Shown: positions 7,531 through 14,943 of the stretch, in pieces
Layout of the letters: each line of letters starts with the position of its first letter
Numbering within the stretch: the first letter of the stretch is position 1
Assembly (NCBI GenBank): GCA_009778425.1
Contig: WRJU01000232.1
Span: forward strand, 1 to 15,057
From: Pseudomonadota bacterium
GTDB lineage: Bacteria > Pseudomonadota > Gammaproteobacteria > Burkholderiales > Rhodocyclaceae
Reading direction: 5' to 3'
DNA length: 15,057 nt
Program-made: the position numbers and the translations under genes
The notes under the pieces: generated by a model
What the model saw: the letters and a program-made list of their open reading frames with translations, nothing else
Told to the model about the DNA's origin: nothing
The model's database searches: none

Positions 7531-7872
7531 TCAATCGACCACCAGGCCCGATACGCGCATATGGTCGCCGCCCACCACGGTTAATTGATAACTGCCGCAA
7601 GCTGAACAGGGGTCGCCGCGTTGTGCCAGTTCCAGCGTGCGCGAACATTGCGTACACAAAGCCTGCCCCGCCGGTTCGGCGATAAGCAGATCGGCTCCGT
7701 CGGCAGGTGTGCCGCGCAGGGCGATGCCCAGCGCAAAGCGTAGCGCCGGGACATCGACTGCGGCAAGCCGCCCGATTTCCAATTCCACGGTACGGACATG
7801 GTGAAAGCGCTCCTTGGCGGCTTGCGCTTCGATCAGGTCGCGCACCGATTCGGCCAGCGCCATTTCATGCAT
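7531..7872 (-). CDS. hypA: HypA, nickel metallochaperone of hydrogenase maturation
   Basis: HypA binds nickel at its N-terminus and works with HypB to load the hydrogenase large subunit. ATG at 7872 gives 113 residues starting MHE, the conserved nickel-binding start with H2; a TTG at 7890 is in frame but would bury this motif. The structural zinc site is C73-x2-C76 and C89-x2-C92, and the C-terminus GGDHMRVSGLVV is family-like. In many genomes hypA directly precedes hypB. Here it is transcribed towards hoxW, and hypB lies beyond the opposite-strand hox operon. It probably needs its own promoter in 7873-8053. It could serve the Hox enzyme alone or other nickel enzymes. Confidence 0.95.
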   Translation of the reverse strand: MHEMALAESVRDLIEAQAAKERFHHVRTVELEIGRLAAVDVPALRFALGIALRGTPADGADLLIAEPAGQALCTQCSRTLELAQRGDPCSACGSYQLTVVGGDHMRVSGLVVD

Positions 7873-8053
7873 GACTGATGTTCCTATCAAGAAATACGCT
7901 TTTCGGAGAGCGGGCCAATATGAGTAAAAATGCCGAATGTATCTGTAGCGGCGATGTAACGGCTTTGGAGCGTGAATTATTCATCTTGTGAGCATTCATA
8001 TCCTATTTTAACTTGGCTCCGCTAGTTCCTTGAACACATGTGGGAATTTTTCA

Positions 8054-8371
8054 ATGAATCACCCAAATTTTCAGACCGAAATCCGGGAATTGAACGTCGC
8101 GTACCTGATGCTCGCACAAAAAATGCTGCGTTTCGATCGGGAAACGGCGATGTTTCGGCTGGGTATCGGCAAGGCATTGGCGGATTTCCTTGAAGACCTG
8201 TCGGCGGCCAGACTGGTCAAAATGGCCGACAGCCCGGTATTGATTCCCCGTTTCCGTTTTGAGGATGAACAGCTTGCCCGCCTGATGGCCGGGGAGGGCC
8301 GGGACGAGACGGCATCCACTCTGCACGCAGCCATCATCGCCGCGAACCGATTGACCGAAGAGGCCGTGTGA
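8054..8371 (+). CDS. flhD: FlhD, subunit of flagellar master activator
   Basis: FlhD joins FlhC in the FlhD4C2 complex that activates early flagellar promoters with sigma-70 RNA polymerase. ATG at 8054 gives 105 residues starting MNHPNFQTEIRELN, a typical betaproteobacterial FlhD N-terminus. GGGA at 8042-8045 is a modest ribosome-binding site 8 bases upstream; TTG at 8030 is in frame but not family-like. The helical motif YLMLAQKMLRFDRETAMFRL (17-36) matches the family. There is no cysteine in the protein, so the disulfide known in the E. coli FlhD dimer cannot form. flhC follows after 23 bases. No strong promoter was recognised in the 7873-8053 spacer. Confidence 0.93.
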   Translation: MNHPNFQTEIRELNVAYLMLAQKMLRFDRETAMFRLGIGKALADFLEDLSAARLVKMADSPVLIPRFRFEDEQLARLMAGEGRDETASTLHAAIIAANRLTEEAV

Positions 8372-8394
8372 CCTTGCTCCTGGAGAGAGAGCAA

Positions 8395-8952
8395 ATGAAA
8401 AACAAACGAATCATCGACGAGGCGGAAGATATTCATCGCGCCGCCGAAATGGTGCGACTTGGCGCACGCATGCAAATGCTGGAAGCCGAGACCCGCCTGA
8501 GCCGTGAAAAATTGCTCAAAATCTATAAGGAAGTTCGCGGCGTTTCTCCCCCGAAAGGCATGTTGCCGTTTTCGACTGACTGGTTCATGACCTGGCAACC
8601 CAACGTACATTCTTCGCTTTTCATGGGGTATTACCGCTATTTTGAGCACTGCGAGGGATTGAGCGGGCTGGACGCGATCATCAAGGCGTATCACTTGTAT
8701 CTCGATCAGATCGAGGCAGGGAGGGTGGAGCCGGTATTGAGCCTCACCCGCGCCTGGACGCTGGTGCGTTTTTTCGACGCCGATCTCCTGCAATTATCCG
8801 AATGCCGCGATTGCGCCGGGAGTTTCGTCGCGCATGCCCACGACCCGAAGCATGGTTATGTGTGCGGGCTATGCAACATGCCCTCTCGCGCAGGCAAGAC
8901 CCGGCAGGCCGCAGTGCGCAAGACGCGCGCCCAGGAAATGGCGACGCTCTGA
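8395..8952 (+). CDS. flhC: FlhC, DNA-binding subunit of flagellar master activator
   Basis: FlhC gives the FlhD4C2 complex most of its DNA specificity. I chose ATG at 8395 (185 residues) because GGAGAGAGAG lies just upstream. A GTG at 8368 overlapping the flhD stop is in frame and would add nine residues. The core VRLGARMQMLEAE followed by KEVRGVSPPKGMLPFSTDWF is nearly diagnostic of the family. The zinc ligands C137-x2-C140 and C157-x2-C160 fall at the same numbers as in E. coli FlhC. A basic tail follows residue 165. It is the last gene before a terminator at 9048-9072. Confidence 0.96.
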   Translation: MKNKRIIDEAEDIHRAAEMVRLGARMQMLEAETRLSREKLLKIYKEVRGVSPPKGMLPFSTDWFMTWQPNVHSSLFMGYYRYFEHCEGLSGLDAIIKAYHLYLDQIEAGRVEPVLSLTRAWTLVRFFDADLLQLSECRDCAGSFVAHAHDPKHGYVCGLCNMPSRAGKTRQAAVRKTRAQEMATL

Positions 8953-9047
8953 GACACGCCCCTGCCCTTTCCCCGTGAGCAGCAAAAAATAGCTGGCCGC
9001 TGTCGGGCAGGTATTGTCTGACGCTTTTCCTACCCGGTTGGCGGCAT

Positions 9048-9072
9048 GCTGCTGGCACGGGCAGCTTTTTTT
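9048..9072 (+). terminator. Rho-independent terminator between flhC and motA
   Basis: GCTGC (9048-9052) pairs with GCAGC (9061-9065) around an 8-base loop, followed by seven T at 9066-9072. It lies about 95 bases after the flhC stop and 80 bases before motA. It could end the flhDC transcript or attenuate read-through into motAB. Confidence 0.55.
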
Positions 9073-9152
9073 ATTCCAGCTACAAGTTTTCACGGTCAGT
9101 CCGTACACATTCAGGCATTGTGAGGACTCACTCGCTGGTTCTGGAGTAACCC

Positions 9153-10007
9153 GTGTTTCTGCTCATCGGTTACATCGTCATCCTTGCTTCTGCGCTGGGG
9201 TCATTCGCTGTTCATGGCAGCGTCTTTGCGCTATGGGTTCCCACCGAGTACCTGGCGATCTTTGGGTTGTTCATCGGCGGCTTCATCGCCGGTAACGGCT
9301 CCAAGGTGATCAAGTCCTCGGTCAAGTCATTGGGGCTGGCGTTCAAAGGCGCGAAGTACAACCGCGCCGTGTATGTCGATCTGCTTTCATTGCTCTACGA
9401 AATCCTCAGCAAGGTACGCAAGGAAGGCCTGATGTCGATAGAAAACGATGTCGAGAATCCGGATTCCAGCCCGATTTTTTCAAAATACCCAAAGCTGGCT
9501 TCCGATCACCATGCCATCGAGTTCATGTGCGATTACCTGCGCATGATGGTGGGCGGGAACTTGAACGCATTCGAGATTGAAAACCTGATGGACATGGAAA
9601 TCGAGACCCATCACCAGGAAGCGCATCAGGCTCCGCACGCGATTGACGAAATCGGACAGGCGATGCCGGCCTTCGGTATCGTGGTCTGCGTAATGGGGGT
9701 GGTCAATACGATGGGCGCCGTGGGGGAACCGCCCGCCGTGCTGGGCAAGATGATTGCCGGTGCACTGGTGGGAACCTTCCTGGGCATCCTTCTTTCATAT
9801 GGTTTCATTTGCCCGCTGGCGAGCCAGATCAGGCAGAAAGTCGAGGAAAACAGCAAGATTTTTCAGGTGATGAAGGTGGTGCTGTTGGCAAGCATGAATG
9901 GCTATGCCCCTCAGATCGCGGTGGAATTCGGGCGCAAGGTACTGTATGCCAACGATCGCCCCACTTTCCTGGAACTCGAACAGGAACTCAAGAACCGCAA
10001 GGGCTGA
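9153..10007 (+). CDS. motA: MotA, flagellar stator proton channel subunit
   Basis: MotA forms the inner-membrane stator with MotB and turns proton flow into torque on FliG. GTG at 9153 has GGAG about 8 bases upstream and gives 284 residues, the usual length. Four membrane segments are visible, near residues 2-20, 32-47, 171-190 and 200-220. Cytoplasmic-loop residues R89 and E97 correspond to E. coli R90 and E98, and P172 and P221 to P173 and P222, a constant offset of one. motB begins 14 bases after the stop. The signature GQAMPAFGIVVCVMGVVNTM is strongly proton-type MotA. It probably has its own flagellar-class promoter in the 200-base spacer upstream. Confidence 0.97.
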   Translation: MFLLIGYIVILASALGSFAVHGSVFALWVPTEYLAIFGLFIGGFIAGNGSKVIKSSVKSLGLAFKGAKYNRAVYVDLLSLLYEILSKVRKEGLMSIENDVENPDSSPIFSKYPKLASDHHAIEFMCDYLRMMVGGNLNAFEIENLMDMEIETHHQEAHQAPHAIDEIGQAMPAFGIVVCVMGVVNTMGAVGEPPAVLGKMIAGALVGTFLGILLSYGFICPLASQIRQKVEENSKIFQVMKVVLLASMNGYAPQIAVEFGRKVLYANDRPTFLELEQELKNRKG

Positions 10008-10021
10008 AGCGGAGATAAACG

Positions 10022-11041
10022 ATGAGCGAAACCCAGCAGCCCATCATCGTCAAACGCATCAAGAAAACCGCCGCCGGTGCGCACGGAGGGGCATGGAAAA
10101 TCGCCTATGCCGACTTCGTGACCGCGATGATGGCGTTTTTTCTGATGATGTGGCTGCTCGGCTCAACCTCCCAGGGCGACCTCAAGGGCATCTCCGATTA
10201 TTTTAAGAACCCGCTCAAAATGGCGATGCAGGGAGGACAGGGGTCAGGCGACAGTTCGAGCATCATCCAGGGCGGCGGCGAGGATTTATCCCGAAAAGTG
10301 GGGCAGGTGCGGCACGGCGACACGTCTTCTTCAAAGCGTTTGATCAATACCGACGCCGCACGGCAGAGGCAAAAGGGCGGAGGCGAAGCCGGAACCGACC
10401 CAGAAGCTCTGGAACGGGAAAGGCTGCGCGAACACCTCCGCCTGATCGACCTCAAAGGGAAAATCGAAGCGCTCATCGAGGCCAACACGCAGTTGCGCAT
10501 GTTCAAAAACCAGATATTGATCGACATTATCTCGGAAGGGCTGCGCATTCAGATCGTCGATGAACAGAACCGGCCCATGTTCGATCTCTCCAGCGACATA
10601 TTGCATTCCTATACCGTGGTGCTGCTGCGCTCCATCGGTCAGGCGCTCAACGATGTCGATAATTGCATCAGCATTTCCGGGCATACCGATTCGGCACAGT
10701 ACGCGGGTGGCGAACGGGGCTTTTCAAATTGGGAACTTTCATCGAACCGCGCCAACACGGCACGGCGCGAGTTGATTGCGGGCGGCCTGTCGGCGAACAA
10801 GGTGGTGCGCGTGGTGGGGCTCTCAGACACCGTTCATCTGGATAACGATAACCCGATGAACCCGATCAACCGGCGCATCAGCATCATCGTGCTCAACAAG
10901 GAATCCGAGAAAGCCATCCGCAGTGAATTGATCGGGCAATCGCACGAGATTCCAGCAGAATCCGTTCCGAGGGCGATGGAATTGGACCATAGCATCGAAA
11001 ACGAACTGAATGCGCCGCCCGGCAATGTTCCCAGGTTATAA
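10022..11041 (+). CDS. motB: MotB, flagellar stator peptidoglycan-anchoring subunit
   Basis: MotB anchors the stator to peptidoglycan and carries the proton-binding aspartate. The 339 residues begin with a short basic cytoplasmic part, then one membrane helix (about 29-47) containing D31 in YADFVTAMMAFFLMMWLL, equivalent to E. coli D32. A polar linker with a charged stretch (about 95-150) leads to an OmpA-like peptidoglycan-binding domain at about 200-305, with SGHTDS and the later LSSNRANTARREL motif. GGAGA lies a few bases before ATG at 10022. The gene is cotranscribed with motA. cheR follows after 16 bases, so stator and chemotaxis genes may share one message. Confidence 0.97.
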   Translation: MSETQQPIIVKRIKKTAAGAHGGAWKIAYADFVTAMMAFFLMMWLLGSTSQGDLKGISDYFKNPLKMAMQGGQGSGDSSSIIQGGGEDLSRKVGQVRHGDTSSSKRLINTDAARQRQKGGGEAGTDPEALERERLREHLRLIDLKGKIEALIEANTQLRMFKNQILIDIISEGLRIQIVDEQNRPMFDLSSDILHSYTVVLLRSIGQALNDVDNCISISGHTDSAQYAGGERGFSNWELSSNRANTARRELIAGGLSANKVVRVVGLSDTVHLDNDNPMNPINRRISIIVLNKESEKAIRSELIGQSHEIPAESVPRAMELDHSIENELNAPPGNVPRL

Positions 11042-11057
11042 ACGAGAAGGTTTTGTC

Positions 11058-12044
11058 ATGGCACTTTCTACGAATTCCAGCGATTCCCGCGACAGACCCA
11101 GCCTGGGAGCACGTCCCGGTTTGGGAAGTTTGCCGCCTGGAACATCCGTTAAACCGGGGTTGAGCACGGTCGGAAACGACTCTCTGAAGAGAATTTTGAA
11201 CCATCCCGGCCTGGCTCCATCTCAGGAGCGCGAATTTGCGTTCACGGACGCCGATTTTGAGCGTATCCGCAGCCTGTTGTACAAAAACGCGGGGATTGTC
11301 CTGTCGCCTTCCAAGCAGGACATGGTCTATAGCCGATTGGTACGGCGGCTGCGCTCATGCGGCGACCAGACCTTCTCCCAGTACTTGCGGCGGCTTGAAC
11401 AAGATAATAGTGAGCGGGAAACTTTCATCAATTCGCTGACAACCAACCTGACTTCCTTTTTCCGCGAAGCGCACCATTTTGAGATTCTTGCCGACCAGCT
11501 CAAGCAGGTGAAGGAAAAGCGCCCCATCAGGATATGGTGCTGCGCCTCATCGACAGGGGAAGAGCCGTATTCACTGGCGATTACGGTTTGCGATACCTTT
11601 TCGTCCATGACGCCGCCGGTAGAAATCGTTGCCAGCGACATCGACACCTCCGTGCTCGCGCAAGCTGAAAAAGGCATCTACCGGCGCGACAGGCTGGATC
11701 GCGTGCAACCCACGCACCTGTCACGATATTTCACTCCCATTCCCGGCGGTGACGGTTCCTATGCCGTGCGGGCCGAACTGCATCGGCTCATCCGTTTTCG
11801 CCGTATCAACCTGTTGTCTCCGGCATGGCCGGTACAAGGGCCGTTCGATGCAATTTTCTGCCGCAATGTCATGATCTATTTCGACAAACAGACGCAATAC
11901 AGTGTTCTGAAACGTTTCGTCCCGCTCTTGCGCCAGGACGGGCGGATTTACGCCGGACATTCCGAAAGTTTCATACACGCCGCCGATTTGTTGCGTTCTG
12001 TCGGACGCACGGTGTATGTGCGCCTGGACTCGCCATTGCGCTGA
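11058..12044 (+). CDS. cheR: CheR, chemoreceptor glutamate methyltransferase
   Basis: CheR methylates glutamates on chemoreceptors using S-adenosylmethionine, the adaptation step opposed by CheB. ATG at 11058 has GAGAAGG upstream and gives 328 residues, about 40 more than the enterobacterial enzyme. The extra is a Ser/Pro/Gly-rich N-terminal extension (about 1-58) before the conserved helical domain (62-140). The SAM-binding domain shows RIWCCASSTGEEPYSLAI (158-175), SDID (193-196) and the PFDAIFCRNVMIYFD stretch (262-276), with GHSES at 300-304. It lies between motB and cheB with short spacers. Confidence 0.95.
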   Translation: MALSTNSSDSRDRPSLGARPGLGSLPPGTSVKPGLSTVGNDSLKRILNHPGLAPSQEREFAFTDADFERIRSLLYKNAGIVLSPSKQDMVYSRLVRRLRSCGDQTFSQYLRRLEQDNSERETFINSLTTNLTSFFREAHHFEILADQLKQVKEKRPIRIWCCASSTGEEPYSLAITVCDTFSSMTPPVEIVASDIDTSVLAQAEKGIYRRDRLDRVQPTHLSRYFTPIPGGDGSYAVRAELHRLIRFRRINLLSPAWPVQGPFDAIFCRNVMIYFDKQTQYSVLKRFVPLLRQDGRIYAGHSESFIHAADLLRSVGRTVYVRLDSPLR

Positions 12045-12074
12045 TTCAAAGAACCGGACTTGCAAGGCGCGACA

Positions 12075-12746
12075 ATGACGAACCTGCCGCAAAATTCCCC
12101 AGCGACGACGAATTTGCCTTGGGTACGAAGCGCTCCCTATTCGGGAACCATCATTTTCATCGGCTCTTCGACAGGCGGAACCGAGGCCATTCGTGAAGTC
12201 CTGACCCGCTTGCCGGCAGACATCCCGCCCATTCTCATGACGCAGCATATGCCGGAAATGTTTACCGGCTCGTTCGCGCGCCGCCTCGACCTGTTGAGCA
12301 AGATGAAAGTGAAAGAGGCCACCCAGGGCGAGGCCATCGAACCTGGCGTAGCTTATCTGGCTCCAGGCCATTCACACTTGCTGATAAAGAAAATGCCTCA
12401 TGGCGGCTATCAATGCGAATTGTCACGCTCGGAACCCGTCAATCATCACCGCCCCTCGGTCGATGTACTGTTCCATTCTGCGGCGGAACAGGTTGGGCGC
12501 GCTGCGATTGGCATCATTCTTACCGGCATGGGCAAGGACGGCGCTGTCGGCCTGCTGCATATGATGCGGGCAGGTGCCTGGACGATAGGGCAGGATCAGG
12601 CCACATGCGTCGTCTATGGAATGCCCCGCGAAGCGGCATTGCTTGGCGCGGTAAAGGAAGTCGCCCCGATTACCGAAGTCGCCGCGCGGCTATTGCAGCG
12701 ATTGGGAGGCGGATTTCACAGTCATGCCGAGCACGCGCACGTATGA
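12075..12746 (+). CDS. cheB: CheB-type receptor methylesterase lacking a receiver domain
   Basis: This protein removes methyl groups from, and may deamidate, chemoreceptors. From ATG at 12075 it has 223 residues; TTG at 12060 in frame is also possible. The catalytic triad is visible: S32 in GSSTGG, H58 in TQHMP and D155 in GMGKDGA, matching E. coli S164, H190 and D286. Standard CheB has a receiver domain of about 120 residues and a linker before this. Here only about 25 residues precede the esterase, so phosphorylation cannot control it directly. The reading frame shows no lost receiver upstream, since cheR ends 30 bases before. The C-terminus is His-rich (H215, H217, H220, H222). The name cheB fits the catalytic domain only. 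Confidence 0.9.
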   Translation: MTNLPQNSPATTNLPWVRSAPYSGTIIFIGSSTGGTEAIREVLTRLPADIPPILMTQHMPEMFTGSFARRLDLLSKMKVKEATQGEAIEPGVAYLAPGHSHLLIKKMPHGGYQCELSRSEPVNHHRPSVDVLFHSAAEQVGRAAIGIILTGMGKDGAVGLLHMMRAGAWTIGQDQATCVVYGMPREAALLGAVKEVAPITEVAARLLQRLGGGFHSHAEHAHV

Positions 12747-12904
12747 TCATGAGAAATGTATTCACGGTCGGTAATGTCATCGCATTGTACCGCCCGCAGA
12801 ATATGTAAGGGTTTCCGGTCAATATTTTCAGAATCAGAAAACATAAGCCACTGCAACCGGTCACACTGACCAGGCATATGGCCGCTTTCGGCGGAGAATG
12901 TGAA

Positions 12905-13900
12905 ATGTCCGATTTGCTGAAAAACATCGACGCCCGTACCAAGCTGGCCGGGACAAATAAACTTGAAATTCTTTTGTTTACGCTGGGCATAGACCCACGT
13001 AGCGGGCGGCGCGAGACGTTTGGCATCAATGTGTTCAAGGTGCGTGAAGTCATGCGCACACCCGAAATTACCTCCGCCCCGGAAATGCCCGCTGCGGTCG
13101 AAGGCATGGTCAGTCTGCGCGGCGTACTGGTTCCCGTGGTCGATCTGGCCAAATATGCCGGACTGGGAAAGGATTCGGCACGCGACATCATGATCGTCAC
13201 CGAATACAACGGGCATACCCAGGGTTTTCTGGTCGAAGCGGTCGACACCATCTTGAGGCTCGACTGGGCACAGATGCGGGTACCGCCCGACATGCTGGTC
13301 GCGCACATGGGCGGCCTGGTCACGGCAGTAACCGAACTGGCGGATAACCGGCTCGTGATGCTGCTCGATGTTGAAAAAGTATTGTCGGAAACCACGCACT
13401 ACGATGATGACAACCTGATTTTCAAGGACATCAAACCCATCGACAATGCCGAGGAGTACATGGTGGTGTTTGCCGACGATTCCTCGATCGCGCGCAAACA
13501 GATCACGCAAACGCTCGACACGATGGGCGTGAAATACATCGGCGCGATCAATGGGCGAAAGGCTTGGGAAGAACTGAAAAAAATCGCCGATTCGGCAGCC
13601 TCTTCCGGGCGCAAAGTCTCCGACATGCTCAGCCTGGTGCTGACCGATGTCGAAATGCCCGAAATGGACGGCTACATCCTGACCCGTCACATCAAATCCG
13701 ACCCACGTTTCGCCGGTGTACCGGTAGTCATGCATTCCTCGCTGTCCGGAATGTCGAACCAGCAACTTGGCCTCTCAGTCGGCGTAGATGAATACGTTCC
13801 AAAATTCGAGCCCTTGCGTCTATCGCAAACTTTACGGCGCCTGATTCTCGGCATTTCGGAATCCGAAGTGGATGTTCCGGCCAAAGAAGAACAGAAGTGA
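12905..13900 (+). CDS. cheV: CheV, CheW-receiver coupling protein (first copy)
   Basis: CheV couples chemoreceptors to CheA through its CheW domain and adjusts signalling when its receiver is phosphorylated. ATG at 12905 follows GGAGA and gives 331 residues. The CheW domain spans about 15-165, with FGINVFKVREV at 39-49 and SLRG at 70-73. The receiver spans about 186-312, with acidic pocket D191-D192, phosphoacceptor D248 in LTDVEMPEMDG, a serine pair at the Thr/Ser position (S278-S279) and K300. Compared with the second copy it has an extra DPRSGRR-containing loop (about 30-36) in the CheW domain. It starts 158 bases after cheB, a spacer long enough for its own promoter. Confidence 0.95.
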   Translation: MSDLLKNIDARTKLAGTNKLEILLFTLGIDPRSGRRETFGINVFKVREVMRTPEITSAPEMPAAVEGMVSLRGVLVPVVDLAKYAGLGKDSARDIMIVTEYNGHTQGFLVEAVDTILRLDWAQMRVPPDMLVAHMGGLVTAVTELADNRLVMLLDVEKVLSETTHYDDDNLIFKDIKPIDNAEEYMVVFADDSSIARKQITQTLDTMGVKYIGAINGRKAWEELKKIADSAASSGRKVSDMLSLVLTDVEMPEMDGYILTRHIKSDPRFAGVPVVMHSSLSGMSNQQLGLSVGVDEYVPKFEPLRLSQTLRRLILGISESEVDVPAKEEQK

Positions 13901-13909
13901 GGTGAAACC

Positions 13910-14896
13910 ATGCTGAATCTGGAGTCACAAAAAAAACAAAACGGCGCTGCGATAAAGACCGATGAGGTTCTGCTCGATGCTGTCGATGGGCGCACCATGC
14001 TTGCCGGATCGAACCGCATGGAAATTCTCCTGTTTTCGCTCGGCACGAGCGAGACCTTCGGCATCAACGTTTTCAAGGTTCGAGAGGTGTCGGCCAGGCC
14101 ATTTATCACCAAGGCCCCCAACATGCCGCGTGGCGTGGAGGGGCTGATTTCCCTGCGCGGCAACGTGATCCCGGTACTCTCGCTCGCCAAGATACTGGGA
14201 CTGGCAAAACCCGACGCGCCGCTTGGCAGTTCGATGATGGTAACGGAATACAGCCAGCGCACCCTGGGGTTCATCGTCGAAGGAGTCGACCGCATCATCC
14301 GTGTGGAATGGGACAAGGTTCGCGCGCCGGAAAATGTCTCGAACAGCCTGCATAACTACATCACTGCAATCACGGAACTGAGCGACGGTAAACTGGTCTC
14401 CATTCTCGACGTCGAGACCATCCTCGCCAGCACCTTCGGCGAAGCGGTGGTCGGCAATATCGACCCACTGCACGGCGGACATTCCTACAACGTGTTCTTC
14501 GTCGACGATTCCTCTGTGGCGCGGCGCAAGATCGCCGAAGTGCTCGACAAACTCGGTGTGCATCACAAGCATGCCATGAACGGGCTGGAAGCATGGACCC
14601 GCCTTGAAGGGATGGCCGGCCACGCACAGCAGATCGGGCGGCACGTCTCGGAGGAGATTGACCTCATTTTGGTCGATGCCGAAATGCCGGAGATGGATGG
14701 CTATGTCCTGACGCGAAACATCAAGAACGACAACCGCTTCGATGGCATTCCCGTTGTCATGCACTCATCGCTCTCGTCCGAGGCCAACAGAGCAATGGGC
14801 AAGCGTGTCGGCGTAGATGCCTATGTAGCGAAATTTGACGCCGATGTGCTCGCGCAAACCTTGCGGCCACTCCTCCAACGAGGGCATCAAGGGTGA
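13910..14896 (+). CDS. cheV: CheV, CheW-receiver coupling protein (second copy)
   Basis: This second CheV has 328 residues from ATG at 13910, with GAGGTG just upstream and only 9 bases after the first copy. The CheW domain spans about 30-178, with FGINVFKVREV at 50-60. The receiver is at about 194-320, with D199-D200, phosphoacceptor D256 in LVDAEMPEMDG, S286-S287 and K308. The DGYxLTR and VVMHSSLS segments are identical to the first copy, but the N-terminal 30 residues, the CheW surface and the receiver C-terminus differ. It is a tandem paralogue that has diverged, probably binding different receptors. cheY follows after 47 bases. Confidence 0.95.
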   Translation: MLNLESQKKQNGAAIKTDEVLLDAVDGRTMLAGSNRMEILLFSLGTSETFGINVFKVREVSARPFITKAPNMPRGVEGLISLRGNVIPVLSLAKILGLAKPDAPLGSSMMVTEYSQRTLGFIVEGVDRIIRVEWDKVRAPENVSNSLHNYITAITELSDGKLVSILDVETILASTFGEAVVGNIDPLHGGHSYNVFFVDDSSVARRKIAEVLDKLGVHHKHAMNGLEAWTRLEGMAGHAQQIGRHVSEEIDLILVDAEMPEMDGYVLTRNIKNDNRFDGIPVVMHSSLSSEANRAMGKRVGVDAYVAKFDADVLAQTLRPLLQRGHQG

Positions 14897-14943
14897 AGCG
14901 GTCGGCTAAACGCAGCGCTTGAGAGAGAGGCCGGAGAAAACAA

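Noticed and set aside
7986..8010. TTGTGA and TATTTT as a promoter for flhD
   Set aside because: The boxes are only 12 bases apart, too close for sigma-70 recognition.
7873..8053. Mobile-element junction between hydrogenase and motility blocks
   Set aside because: I looked for transposase fragments, terminal inverted repeats, tRNA ends and attachment-site duplications and saw none.
8980..9030. Possible FlhDC-binding box around AAAAAATAGCT upstream of motA
   Set aside because: Only the AAATAGC part fits; the preceding AAYGS element and a second half-site at the right spacing are missing.
9053..9067. Possible sigma-54 promoter (TGGCACG) before motA
   Set aside because: The -24 half matches, but the next GC comes after 8 rather than 10 bases, and the stretch is better explained as the loop and stem of the terminator.
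12722..13765. Open frame of 347 codons on the minus strand opposite cheV
   Set aside because: It lies antisense to the well-conserved first cheV, and its peptide shows no family motif.
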